Below are positions 47,901-52,087 of a DNA stretch of 64,000 nt, piece after piece; within the stretch, counting starts at the first letter, position 1; every line of letters begins with the position of its first letter. A model generated the notes under the pieces. The model searched no databases. It was not told where the DNA came from and saw only the letters and a program-made list of their open reading frames with translations. The translations under genes were made by a program, and so were the position numbers. The DNA is from Mactra quadrangularis (lineage: Eukaryota; Mollusca; Bivalvia; Venerida; Mactridae), in contig CM046303.1 in the NCBI GenBank assembly GCA_025267735.1, forward strand, positions 17,722,403-17,786,402, given 5' to 3'.

Positions 47901-48272
47901 CGTAGCATTTGTGATGTCAAAGTAACATGGTATTGCCACCATGACTGTAGTGCAGTTGATAGCATGTTCAACTATAAATCAAATGATGCAGAATTAAGTC
48001 CCTGACACGGCAAGTCATACCATTCATAAAAGATTTGACAAGATGATAAAATTTTATATTTTCATCATTCAAAGCATGAAAAAAATTTCAATGTATAATT
48101 TTTTTTTTTACAGCTTGCATCAATGGTTTTACAGAGACAGGCTTCACACTCAAACGATCCGTTTGCGAATAATTGGTTGGAGAGATTAAGACAGATCAAA
48201 AGGATGAAAGATATAGCCATGCTTGGAACTGATCCTAATAAAAGAACTGATGACTTTACGTCTTATGTTTGA
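1323..48272 (+). CDS. TSC2: Tuberin (TSC2), 5' end outside window, 32 exons
   Basis: Tuberin is the GTPase-activating subunit of the TSC complex (with hamartin/TSC1 and TBC1D7). It converts Rheb-GTP to Rheb-GDP at the lysosome and so restrains mTORC1. Exons read from the sequence: 1323-1386, 2125-2250, 3006-3079, 3711-3837, 7858-8001, 8647-8796, 10250-10353, 11222-11303, 11791-11940, 14160-14267, 15043-15171, 16070-16167, 16860-16989, 18001-18126, 19069-19209, 19853-20042, 20583-20676, 21022-21124, 21797-21918, 28027-28182, 28687-29081, 29526-29683, 30328-30463, 30950-30997, 31541-31635, 32375-33100, 33589-33675, 34166-34352, 35195-35334, 36900-36978, 47474-47565, 48114-48272. All have AG acceptors and GT donors with matching phases, and together give 1573 codons including TGA. 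The order and spacing follow human tuberin (1807 aa) from about residue 206 to the end. The first visible exon needs two bases from an exon to the left, so roughly 200 N-terminal residues are missing. Confidence 0.95.
2600..2960. other. Intron sequence without assigned feature
   Basis: Contains short mirrored words (GCTAGC and TAGCAAG types) also met near 20230-20340, suggesting an old decayed element, but no boundary can be defined. Confidence 0.25.
3120..3400. repeat. Dispersed repeat shared with 13857-14060
   Basis: The phrase CAAGGCAGAAAC followed by TTTTCG(T/C)TATTTCTTTT and GGCATCC occurs here and at 13857-14060 in the same order with mismatches. This is an old dispersed repeat of unknown class. 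No ends were found. Confidence 0.5.
6150..6640 (+). repeat. Degenerate tandem repeat, about 130-165 bp units
   Basis: A module containing CCAAA..GT(C/T)AACAG, then TTGGTCCAT and ATTATTGTATAGGG, recurs at about 6150, 6300, 6462 and 6590. The spacers between modules are AT-rich and of different lengths, so this is an old, diverged array. Confidence 0.55.
6990..7119 (+). mobile_element. 3' fragment of hairpin/TTGTT-type element
   Basis: Closely matches the last ~130 bp of the element at 38112-38825. It shares the phrases GTTCCTTATCATCAAC, CATCTCCTGTGACAAATACTT, GTCGAGCATGCTGTC and the end GACAGCTCTTGTT. The 5' hairpin and minisatellite are absent, so it is a 5'-deleted copy. Confidence 0.65.
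8097..8320 (+). mobile_element. Truncated MITE, TATAG..CAATATTAACCTGAGC family
   Basis: Begins TATAGGGCGACAATATTAACC and AGCTTGAACTACC. It shares terminus and interior words (TTTTGCC, GCTTCC, GATTTAC) with the complete copies at 46903-47270 and 57289-57945. The right inverted repeat is missing, and the sequence diverges after about 8320. It is a broken copy in a TSC2 intron. Confidence 0.65.
8911..9191 (+). mobile_element. Hairpin/TTGTT-type non-autonomous element, copy 1
   Basis: Starts TTATACCCCCGC with a short hairpin (CCCC..TTCGAGGAAGA..GGGG), then a GTCCGT/GTGCGT-rich tract. It ends GGGAGTATCACTAGTGAGC and TTAGCTCACAGATTTACTTGTT. A near-identical copy is at 13579-13846. Larger relatives with the same plan are at 38112, 48292 and 52088. 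The plan (5' hairpin, internal microsatellite, CTTGTT end, insertion beside T) resembles Helentron-associated elements. The class is an inference. Confidence 0.7.
9255..9480 (+). mobile_element. tRNA-derived SINE, old copy (family B)
   Basis: A diverged A box (TTAATGTGGTGGTATACACA) and B box (GGTTCAATTCCCA) are followed by a tail with GGTAAGCTAGTACTGGTGA. That tail matches the better preserved copy at 27105-27356, which has GGTAAGTTAGTACTAGTGA. Confidence 0.55.
9727..10149. mobile_element. MITE with GGCCCCAGTTTCAC terminal repeats
   Basis: The long terminal inverted repeat begins GGCCCCAGTTTCAC and continues ..AAACTCAAGTTTGTACTCG..; the right end mirrors it as ..GAGTTCGTACTTAAGTT..GTGAAACTGGGGCC. 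About 40 bp pair with few mismatches. The interior is AT-rich and non-coding. It lies about 100 bp upstream of the exon at 10250. Confidence 0.75.
10985..11190 (+). mobile_element. SINE family A, decayed copy
   Basis: Shares TATTGGATAGCCAG, then GAGCAAGAAACTTTATCCT, GGGAGACCAG and TTGTAAGAACTTATTTCACAA with 950-1141 (reversed) and 19556-19750. The A box is largely lost. It lies just upstream of the exon at 11222. Confidence 0.55.
11520..11660 (+). mobile_element. SINE remnant with B box
   Basis: TAGGTTTGAATCCCACCTTGG is a B box with typical flanks. The following GTGGTTACACCCTTTCAT and CCTGGACCTTGTTCTATAACC resemble, in order, the body of the intact SINE at 62678-62978. Confidence 0.5.
11995..12545 (+). 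mobile_element. SINE (family C) carrying an internal 47-bp satellite
   Basis: The left part (TTAGCATGTTTGACTTCC, CCAGGGGTCATGGGTCTCAA) is a decayed tRNA head. GACATTCTCCTTCCTACCAC and GGGCAGTTGTCATCTACTGG are the central domain shared with the copies at 16219, 31672, 45166 and 50950. The array 12157-12438 follows, then AAGTAGGATGACTGATC, the tail seen in other copies as GAGTAGGTTGACTGAC. The array has therefore grown between the central domain and the tail of one SINE. Confidence 0.65.
12157..12438 (+). repeat. 47-bp tandem repeat, six copies
   Basis: Units begin with AAGCTTGGGTGAAGAGATCT at 12157, 12204, 12251, 12298, 12345 and 12392, exactly 47 bp apart. Copies are nearly identical; the second differs by TATAAGGAATCTG, and the last is diverged at its end (CTCGTCCAGGGAACTC). 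47 is not a multiple of three, so the open frames that cross it are by-products of low divergence, not genes. Confidence 0.95.
12561..12687. repeat. Near-perfect ~38-bp-arm hairpin
   Basis: The left arm is 12561-12598 (TAAAGATTTTTGACGGTGTA, then TATGGGTCCTTATACCCC) and the right arm 12650-12687 is its complement with one mismatch. The ~50-bp loop is itself partly palindromic (ACATATA..TATATGT). It marks the left part of a foldback-like element that extends to about 13566. Confidence 0.8.
12561..13566. mobile_element. Foldback-like element with TATAATACTTCAA inverted repeats
   Basis: TATAATACTTCAA at about 12706 is mirrored by TTGAAGTATTATA at about 13551-13563. The hairpin words GGTGTATATG, CCCGAGGGG and GGTATATATGGA recur in the right part (13455-13510). 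The interior is less AT-rich and has a short open frame (13195-13482) without recognisable domains. The exact ends are uncertain, because the hairpin could lie inside or outside the terminal repeats. Another element (13579-13846) abuts the right end. Confidence 0.5.
13579..13846 (+). mobile_element. Hairpin/TTGTT-type non-autonomous element, copy 2
   Basis: Almost the same sequence as 8911-9191: ATACCCCCGCTTCGAAGAAG, a GTGCGTCCGTCCGT tract, CACTAGTGAGCATTAGCTCA and the CTTGTT end. The high identity of two copies 4.7 kb apart in one gene points to recent activity. Confidence 0.7.
13857..14060. repeat. Dispersed repeat, second copy of 3120-3400
   Basis: See 3120-3400: CAAGGCAGAAACCGCTTAG, then TTTTCGCTATTTCTTTTAGG. 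Class unknown. Confidence 0.5.
14160..21918 (+). CDS. TSC2: TSC2 exons 10-19 of window: tuberin domain
   Basis: Ten exons (14160-14267, 15043-15171, 16070-16167, 16860-16989, 18001-18126, 19069-19209, 19853-20042, 20583-20676, 21022-21124, 21797-21918) cover the 'tuberin' domain (human about 555-903) and the start of the following linker. Landmarks are LLNLRADAS and [10 protein letters not shown] (exon 12), [13 protein letters not shown] (exon 15), [17 protein letters not shown] (exon 16), [11 protein letters not shown] (exons 17-18) and [14 protein letters not shown] (exon 18). The last is almost identical to the human protein. Exon 13 carries a proline/serine-rich insert ([14 protein letters not shown]) where human also has a variable proline-rich stretch. 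Exon 19 ends with [13 protein letters not shown], an Akt-type basic phosphorylation motif. Confidence 0.94.
14387..14770. mobile_element. MITE with CACAGGCATGAGA terminal repeats
   Basis: GAGCACAGGCATGAGATT at 14387 is mirrored by GTCTCATGCCTGTGGGT near 14754-14771. The 145-codon open frame crossing this interval (14511-14948) runs through both the MITE and the adjacent SINE, so it is fortuitous. Confidence 0.65.
14781..14935 (+). mobile_element. tRNA-derived SINE (family D)
   Basis: The A-box region is AGCAGTTGTGCAGTGGTAGG and the B box is GGTTCCAGGTTTGATCCC. GGCACTGCTAATTTACTTGA and GGGATCGCCTGCCTGAGGGT follow. Partial relatives are at 30130-30250 and 46680-46770. Confidence 0.65.
15396..15813. 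mobile_element. hAT-like MITE with 8-bp target duplication
   Basis: The terminal repeats CAGGGCTCAAATTTAA and TTAAATTCAAGCCCTG are flanked by TATTACTG and TATTACAG (7 of 8 identical). An 8-bp duplication and a CAGGG start are typical of hAT elements. The interior repeats the words GCGAGT and ACTCGC. It is 418 bp with no coding capacity. Confidence 0.85.
16219..16534 (-). mobile_element. SINE family C, reversed, with 12-bp target duplication
   Basis: Flanked by the direct repeat GTTTTAATAGAT (16207-16218 and 16535-16546). On the minus strand it starts with a tRNA-like head containing GCTAGCACAGTTGGTAGCAC and GTGGGTTCTATTCCCAGG. The central domain (CATTCTCCCTCCTACTAGTG, AGGGCAGTTGTCAGCCACTT) follows, and it ends with a TTAAACC-type tail. 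It is close to the copy at 45166-45476. Confidence 0.85.
17010..17380. mobile_element. hAT-like MITE, CAGGGTTCATACAA ends
   Basis: CAGGGTTCATACAA at 17010 and TTGTATGAACCCTG ending at 17380 are perfect 14-bp inverted repeats. The interior is rich in GGAAAA/TCATGGAAAA words. The start lies only 21 bp after the exon end at 16989. An 8-bp target duplication is not clear. Confidence 0.75.
17766..17931. mobile_element. MITE, CAGTCTACGAAATTA family, copy 1
   Basis: The inverted ends CAGTCTACGAAATTAG and TAATTTCGTAGACTG are flanked by CTATT on both sides. Interior words (GGGCAACCA, TTTCTTTTGGGC, AGTGCTTGCTCTT) recur in copies at 24273-24409, 34959-35114 and 55642-55752. Confidence 0.8.
19254..19396. 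mobile_element. 143-bp MITE with CATGGGTGAAAGTT ends
   Basis: CATGGGTGAAAGTTTTCAGT at the left and ACTTTTACCCATG at the right are flanked by TTGTTG on both sides. The interior TTTTCAGTATTTTCAAAAC also occurs at about 49930-50020 (a fragment). It is the short relative of the ends at 4093 and 7633. Confidence 0.8.
19556..19750 (+). mobile_element. SINE family A, copy with tail
   Basis: AAGTGATTACGACATTGCAC, TGGTAATCATTGGATAG and GGTTCAAATGCC (a damaged B box) are followed by TAGAGCAAGATACTTTATCC, AGTACTGGGGGATCAGGAAA and AGTTGTTAAAATTTGTTTC. The forward counterpart of 950-1141. Confidence 0.65.
21992..22236. mobile_element. MITE with CCAGTGGTGCTTTTCACAAAA ends
   Basis: CCAGTGGTGCTTTTCACAAA with TTCTTA is mirrored by TAAGAACTTTTG and TGAAAAGCACCACTGG at the right end. 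The terminal repeats are about 28 bp. The element is 245 bp and lies 70 bp into the 6.1 kb intron. The target duplication is uncertain. Confidence 0.8.
24273..24409. mobile_element. MITE, CAGTCTACGAAATTA family, copy 2
   Basis: The ends CAGTCTATGAAATTAA and TTAATTTCATAGACTG are complementary. The interior (TTCTTTTGATCCATC) is diverged from copy 1 but in the same order. Confidence 0.7.
25690..25785 (-). mobile_element. SINE family A fragment, reversed
   Basis: ATGGGATTCAAACTCATAGA (reversed B box) and TTACTAGTCCAATGTCTAAA with CAACTCAGCCAGG (reversed A box) are in the same order as in 950-1141. Confidence 0.55.
27105..27356 (+). mobile_element. tRNA-derived SINE (family B) with target duplication
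   Basis: The tRNA-like head CATGGCATAGTGGTTAGCAT and the B-box region GGTTTTGAGCCCGGTCGTGG are followed by a body ending in an A-rich AT tail. It is flanked by TTATACCAGGG and TTAGACCAGGG (10 of 11 identical). Related to 9255-9480. Confidence 0.75.
28027..31635 (+). CDS. TSC2: TSC2 exons 20-25 of window: 14-3-3/Akt region and linker
   Basis: Exons 28027-28182, 28687-29081, 29526-29683, 30328-30463, 30950-30997 and 31541-31635. Exon 20 opens with [16 protein letters not shown], which lies where human tuberin has its second Akt/14-3-3 site (around S981). It then runs into the conserved helix [20 protein letters not shown]. Exon 21 begins with [20 protein letters not shown], strongly conserved, followed by a lineage-variable basic and acidic stretch. 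Exon 22 has [19 protein letters not shown], matching human GWAEILVRRPTGNTSWLM. Exons 23-25 are short and variable; exon 24 is only 48 bp. Phases run 2-1-0-1-1-0 at the exon ends without conflict. Confidence 0.92.
29717..29980. repeat. Long inverted repeat (about 66-bp arms) with GAAGAAGGCC motif
   Basis: The left arm 29775-29843 (AACCACTGTTCTATTTTAAC, TCTTTATTACAAAACG, GGCCTTCTT) is complementary to the right arm 29912-29977 (GAAGAAGGCC, AAAGAGTTAAAATAGAACAG) with few mismatches. An outer pair, TATGTTTGAGCATTA and TAATGCTCAAACATA, lies at about 29717 and 29899. It reads as a foldback MITE. Confidence 0.7.
30130..30250 (+). mobile_element. SINE family D body fragment
   Basis: GGTACTGTGAGGGATCACCT, GTCTGAAGGTGATTGC and AATCATACTTAATTGTAAAG match the body of 14781-14935 in order. 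The tRNA head is missing. Confidence 0.5.
31672..31968 (+). mobile_element. SINE family C, forward copy
   Basis: The tRNA-like head CCTGGCTAGCTCAGTTGGTG is followed by the B box GTGGGTTCCATTCCCAGG and a central domain with CATTCTCCCACCTACTACTG and AGGACAGTTGTCAATTACTC. The tail runs AGAGTGAGTAGGTTGACTGA to AGCATTAAAGCCAACC. It is the best forward example of the family seen reversed at 16219 and 45166. Confidence 0.8.
32375..33100 (+). CDS. TSC2: TSC2 large phospho-regulatory exon (exon 26 of window)
   Basis: A single 242-codon exon, by far the longest in the gene here, bounded by TTTTAG and GAG|GTAAGT. It codes for the serine-rich linker before the GAP domain and then enters that domain. [11 protein letters not shown] resembles the human AMPK-type site region (SKSSSSPEL). 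[10 protein letters not shown] matches the main human Akt site RPRGYT(1462). The C-terminal third, [11 protein letters not shown], is the well conserved start of the Rap/Ran-GAP-like fold. The human counterpart of this stretch is split into several exons, so the long exon reflects intron loss here or intron gain in vertebrates. The direction cannot be told from this sequence alone. Confidence 0.93.
33589..36978 (+). CDS. TSC2: TSC2 exons 27-30 of window: RapGAP-like catalytic domain
   Basis: Exons 33589-33675, 34166-34352, 35195-35334 and 36900-36978 code for the catalytic core acting on Rheb. Landmarks in order are [102 protein letters not shown] and [12 protein letters not shown]. The Asn in HIGND sits at the position of the catalytic 'asparagine thumb' (human N1643). 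It is retained, so the domain should be active. The last of these exons ends in phase 1 after AAA GAA G and must join 47474 across a 10.5 kb intron, directly or through optional small exons. Confidence 0.95.
34959..35114. mobile_element. MITE, CAGTCTACGAAATTA family, copy 3
   Basis: The ends AGTCTAGAAAATTAGG and CTAATTTCGTAGACTG are flanked by ATTTATT on both sides (34952-34958, 35115-35121). The interior is the reverse of copy 1 (AGCAAGCACT, GGCCCAAAAGAAATT). It sits about 80 bp upstream of the exon at 35195. Confidence 0.8.
35652..35885 (+). repeat. 117-bp tandem duplication
   Basis: TGTAAACA(G/A)TT..GAG(T/C) to TTTATGTAGTCTCTCTGCAC is present twice, starting at 35652 and 35769, with scattered mismatches. 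It is intronic and non-coding. Confidence 0.85.
38112..38825 (+). mobile_element. Hairpin/TTGTT-type element with internal minisatellite
   Basis: Begins TTAGCTCGACTTTACGAAGT and AAATGGAGAGCT, a hairpin. A ~165-bp unit then repeats about 3.5 times (38231, 38397, 38559, partial from 38715) with phrases such as TTATTATCAACC, CTCATGTGACAAGGTTCA and AATTATCTCCCCTTGAAC. It ends GTCGAGCATGCTGTC, GACAGCTCTTGTT. Open frames over this interval come from the repeat and are not genes. Confidence 0.75.
39836..40950 (+). repeat. Tandem ~350-bp repeat, three units plus part of a fourth
   Basis: Each unit starts with TCCTCAA..TTTT, followed by GGCCATCTTGGATTTCAAAA, then CTTGATCC..TGACCTTGACCTT and AAGGTCA. 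Units begin near 39836, 40190, 40540 and 40905 (partial). The AAGGTCA half-sites recur in every unit. Confidence 0.75.
41393..41870 (+). pseudogene. Broken 3' end of a CR1/Jockey-type LINE ORF2
   Basis: The translation shows [20 protein letters not shown], a conserved C-terminal motif of CR1/Jockey-type ORF2 proteins. After a frame break come AGPQLWN and then, in another frame, KLKTHLF-like sequence ([11 protein letters not shown]). This is followed by a 3' UTR with a TAAAACGCCATTGAATATG-type end. Frameshifts and stops separate the pieces, so it is dead. It lies inside the composite element. Confidence 0.7.
45166..45476 (-). mobile_element. SINE family C, reversed, with perfect 15-bp target duplication
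   Basis: Bounded by the exact direct repeat TTGAAACACATTCTG (45151-45165 and 45477-45491). On the minus strand: a tRNA-like head (CCGGCTCCCTCAGTTGGTAG, GTGGGTTCCATTCCCAGGCG), the central domain CATTCTCCCTCCTACCAATG, and a tail ending TGCTACGGCGTTAAACCCAA. It is 311 bp. The perfect duplication shows a recent insertion. Confidence 0.9.
46306..46501. mobile_element. Tc1-like MITE
   Basis: The ends CACTGCCCTCCAAAAGTTTC and AACTTATGGAGGGCAGTG face each other, extended inwards by TTCACA and TGTGAAGG. Start CACTG and TA on the left flank suit Tc1/mariner. It is 196 bp. Confidence 0.75.
46680..46770 (+). mobile_element. SINE family D fragment
   Basis: CAGTCCAGTAGTAGGACATG and GGTCCCAGGTTTTAAATCC correspond to the A and B regions of 14781-14935, followed by GGCACTGCTTGTTTC. 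Confidence 0.5.
46903..47270. mobile_element. MITE, CAATATTAACCTGAGC family, complete copy
   Basis: AGTCTTGCAATATTAACCTG with AGCTTGA at the left is mirrored by TCAAGCTCAGGTTAATATTG with TTGGACT at the right. The right-hand flank gives TATAGTCC as consensus start. Shares interior with 8097 and 57289. Confidence 0.8.
47474..48272 (+). CDS. TSC2: TSC2 last two exons and stop
   Basis: Exon 47474-47565 ([19 protein letters not shown], then VRQIAIHCN) matches human [25 protein letters not shown]. Exon 48114-48272 continues [35 protein letters not shown] and ends DDFTSYV before TGA at 48270-48272. The human C-terminus ends VEDFTEFV, so the terminal motif is conserved. The tail between the basic helix and the end is much shorter than in human, which has a proline-rich extension there. 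A mobile element begins only about 20 bp after the stop, so the native 3' UTR is interrupted at its very start. Confidence 0.95.
47930..48060 (+). mobile_element. Probable SINE relic
   Basis: ACTGTAGTGCAGTTGATAGC resembles an A box and AATTAAGTCCCTGACACGG a decayed B box, followed by GTCATACCATTCATAAAAG. No target duplication was seen. Confidence 0.35.
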
Positions 48273-48291
48273 ATTGTGATATGTTTCTTTT

Positions 48292-48986
48292 TTAACTCGA
48301 CTTTTCGACAAAAATGAGAGCTTATGCTATCACTTTTGCGTCGATGTTGGCTTTGGCGTAGGAGTCAGCATTGCTTGTGAGGTTGAAATTTTTTAAAAGT
48401 CTTTATCTTCAATATTATCGGATGAATTTTATTGAAAGTTCAACTGTTGGTATACTTACTCAGTTGAATTATAAATATTCTGGATGGATTATTTTTGGAG
48501 TTACTGCACTTTTATACTTTAAGTTTTTTAAGGTCTTATGTCTTCAATACTATCCAAGGTTTTTAATTGAAAGTTGGTATACGTAATTAGTTGGACTATA
48601 TCAATCTGACTGTGAAGGGATATAAATGTGAGTGAATAATTTAGGAGTTATTGTCCTTAATACGTAAAAATTGAAAAAAGTACTAGTTATTTAGCATGAC
48701 TTGTACTATTTTATTAGTACTTATAAAGATATTTAAATGAAAGTTGATATGCTTATTCATTGATACTACATCTACACAACTATAAAGGGACATTACTACG
48801 GATGAATGTTTTTGGAGTTATACCCCGGTCATATTTTATAAATATGAGTTTGTAATTATTGTTTTAATGATTTATTTCCTTCGGAAAACTAAGTTCTGTC
48901 TTGACAGCACTTTTGTTTAAAGATTAGCCTTGTCATGAACAAAACGCTAGCTAAGTCGAGCACGCTGTCCTTGAACTGCTCTTGTT
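48292..48986 (+). mobile_element. Hairpin/TTGTT-type element at the TSC2 stop
   Basis: Begins TTAACTCGACTTTTCGACAA with GAGAGCT (hairpin). A ~150-bp unit is repeated about three times (phrases CTTCAATA(T/C)TATC, ATTGAAAGTT, TTTTTGGAGTTA). It ends CTAAGTCGAGCACGCTGTCC and CTGCTCTTGTT. It has the same plan as 38112-38825 with a different repeat unit. It starts about 20 bp after the TSC2 stop codon, so it would form most of the 3' UTR. Confidence 0.75.
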
Positions 48987-50241
48987 AGTATTTATTATAC
49001 ATCTGTTGAAAACATGACTTATTGTATGAACTATCATGAAAACTGATGTTATTCTGTAATGTTCACTCTCTGAGTTTAGGTAGAATTCCCATAATGCAAA
49101 TTTACTATCACTTTTACTTTTAAAAACCATGATAAGTTTGTCATACAAAATATAAAATTTGAAAAACTGACATTGTGAAAATGTTAGAAATACAGTGCAC
49201 AACTAGATATCAGTTTTCTGAGAAAGTTTTTGCAATCTTAAACATTGTTTTGTATTAAGCAAATTTTACCTTAAACAGTATTCAGTCAATCTAGACAAAA
49301 CCAAGTCATCAGTTCTTTTATTAGGATAACTTAATTGTGTTAGACAACAATTTTGAGGCCCAAAATATTGAGGGACTTAAAATTATGAACCTTGAACCAA
49401 ACAATGAACCTATTTTATAAATATGTTTGTTGAAAATATTGTACCAGTAGTTTTTATTTGATATTAGAAAATTGACTGTGTGAGTCATTTTGTGATTGTG
49501 AAACTTTGAACTGTGATTTAAGATATTAGTTCACTCTGTGACATTTTGTTGCTGATAGATTTCTGTAAGGTCTATATTGTATAGTGTCTACTTTCAGGCC
49601 ATCTGTTAAGAGTTCATTTTTATTTTTACTTCAAAATAAATGATAAAGTGACTTTAATTCTGGTTAAGCTATTAATAGAGTATGTAAGGTATTCAGTTTT
49701 ATAAGATTTTCCATGTTGGCTCAGACAAATATAAAAATACTGATGAATTTTATTCAACTGTCGGTGGTGTATACATTAACACAGCTGATTTAAATACTAA
49801 ATTCAGTACTTCAGTGTTCAAAATAGTTACCCTCATCATTGTACATAGATTATCCAACAAATATCAAGTATTTCAATCAGTGGAGCCACTGACATCTGAA
49901 TAAAATTCAATAACTATTTTAAGAAAACTTTAGGATAACTTAGTATAATTTATATGAAATCTGTCTATTTCAGTATTTTGTAGGAAGGTTTTCAGTATTT
50001 TCAAAACTCAACTTTCACCAGCCAATGAATTAGCTTTGTGCTGCTTGCTTTCTAACAAAATAATGTGAAAACATGTATATACCTATGTTGAAAATACAAG
50101 AAACTTGAATTATCTATATTAAGGGGTTACATATATTAATTTTATTTTTATAATCATTGTATTTATAAATTGATCATATTGGCTTGAGAGATGAATACAT
50201 TACATGTACACCTTTAGGTTACTACATTTTAATCAATTGAT

Positions 50242-50565
50242 TCAATGAATGTAATTTATCTTAAAATTGTATTCACAGTCTGAGGACAATGTGAACAAGC
50301 TATACTTTGGTTCAATCAGCTTTAGAAATCCACCATCTTTATAATTATGTAACATTGCATTATGATCATAATAATTGTCGATCTCGCCTGTTTCGCTCAG
50401 TTTGTAGCACTTCTGAATACTGATAATGGGCTCATGGTTTTGATTCTGAGCAGGACCTTCATTGAGATTGGTGGTTATGAAAATATTTTTGTACCACCCT
50501 CTGTGTAAAGAAGGACAGTTTTCAGAGGGAGTGTGCTTTGTACTATGTATTAAGCTTGGATCCAA
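50242..50565 (-). other. Unexplained 107-codon open frame, possibly coding
   Basis: The frame is open from an upstream stop near 50601 to TGA at 50242-50244. There is no ATG at its start; the first in-frame Met lies well inside, so it would have to be an exon or a fragment. The translation has a normal amino-acid mix (for example LSETGEIDNYYDHNAMLHNY) and looks less AT-rich than its surroundings, unlike the other long open frames here. I do not recognise it. It could be a terminal exon of an unknown minus-strand gene, a retrocopy fragment, or chance. Confidence 0.25.
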
Positions 50566-50949
50566 AGGTACAGACTTATCCAGATATAGTGAGTTTAGTT
50601 AATTCACTGCCATGATATGACAGACAAACCATTGAAATGTGGGATTAGACACCTTACATTACATTGATTTTTTCTTTAACTGTTGGTTCATACAAACATT
50701 ATTTTTTCATTGACAAAAAAGGCTTAGTCATAAGTGATTTGAAATATTGTGTTAAAAAATCATGTATTCTGGTTTGATGTGAATTTTTCTCAAATTGATC
50801 TTAAGGGCAAGTAGATCTCATTCATCTGTTCATTCAACAATTGATCCAAGTTGTTAATCATAATGTATAGAATGATGTTCACTTTGTATTTAAATATTTT
50901 TTTACTTTTTCGTAACATCATTTTAGGATTTCATGTGAACACATCCAAA

Positions 50950-51140
50950 TAGCTCAGCTTGTAATAAGTCTGTCAATCCAGGGATTGTGAGTTCCACTCC
51001 CAGACAAAACTAACATACCTTTGTGGAGTTTGGTCATGAAAACTTTCTGTGGCCATTCTCTCTCTTACCACTTTAGCAAATAACCCAGGGCAGTTGTCTG
51101 CTACTGGTGAAGGTATTTGCTTAGTACTAGTAATAAGCCT
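50950..51140 (+). mobile_element. SINE family C, left part
   Basis: AAATAGCTCAGCTTGTAATA (head) and GATTGTGAGTTCCACTCCCA (B box) lead to the central domain CATTCTCTCTCTTACCACTT and GGGCAGTTGTCTGCTACTGG. The usual tail does not follow; a tail of the same family appears at 51675-51775. Confidence 0.65.
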
Positions 51141-51674
51141 TATAATTGAAGTGATTACTATTGATTATATAATGATTAGTAAATAATGTCAGCCAATTAG
51201 CTTCAGAGAAATTTCATTTTAAATCAAATATTTGATGATTCATATGCATGAACATGTAATTTTTTTAAAAATTCCAGAGGAAAACGAATCCCTTCAATGT
51301 TAGTGCTCACGTAAGTGATGAAATCATAAAAAATCATGAGCTATCATAGTGAATATAAATAATCATGGTTTAAAAACTGTTACAAAAACATTTGTGTAAT
51401 GTAAATAATTTAACAGTTCTGTGTGTTGACAAATGGAACAAAATCATAAAAGTACTAATTTAAAACGTTTTATTATTGAATTCTGATCTTTATGAATTCA
51501 TGTAGAATTTCTATAATTCCCACTTATGAGTGTGATGTATGCTTACAATACACAATGTATTATATGATTGATTAGATTGCTTATATATATTATATAGATT
51601 CTGTTCAAACCCCTTATTTCTGTGATTTAACCTCTTTGGTAAATTCTTTTAATGAGAGTAAATTATAAGTACAC

Positions 51675-51775
51675 TTTGAAGAGATTTAGCCATTCCAGAA
51701 ATGGTGAGTAGGTTGACTGACCACAATAATATGACCTATACAATGTGTTGCTACGGCATTAAACCTAACCAAAAC
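51675..51775 (+). mobile_element. SINE family C tail, separated from its head
   Basis: GAGATTTAGCCATTCCAGAA, GGTGAGTAGGTTGACTGACC and TGTTGCTACGGCATTAAACC form the complete 3' part of family C. It lies ~530 bp after the left part at 50950-51140 in the same orientation, consistent with one SINE split by an insertion. Confidence 0.65.
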
Positions 51776-52087
51776 AAAAAATTTTTTTGCATGTTATTAA
51801 ATAGTCAGTGTTATAAAGTAACTTTTAAAATTTAGCACTGAACTACATGCATTAGAAATAAAATGCAAATGCAGATACAAGTATTCCTATAATTTTCAGC
51901 TACTATAAAATACAATGTGGTATTATTGGCTTTTACTATTATGCCATTTGTTAGAAATTCATCATTTCAAAGAAAAGACATGTTAGAAATTGTTGATTTA
52001 TATTCATATTCTATTGGCCATTCTATTTATTAAGATTTTAACATTTTTGTACTTGTCAATAAATGTCTTGTATTGTGAAGTAACTTT

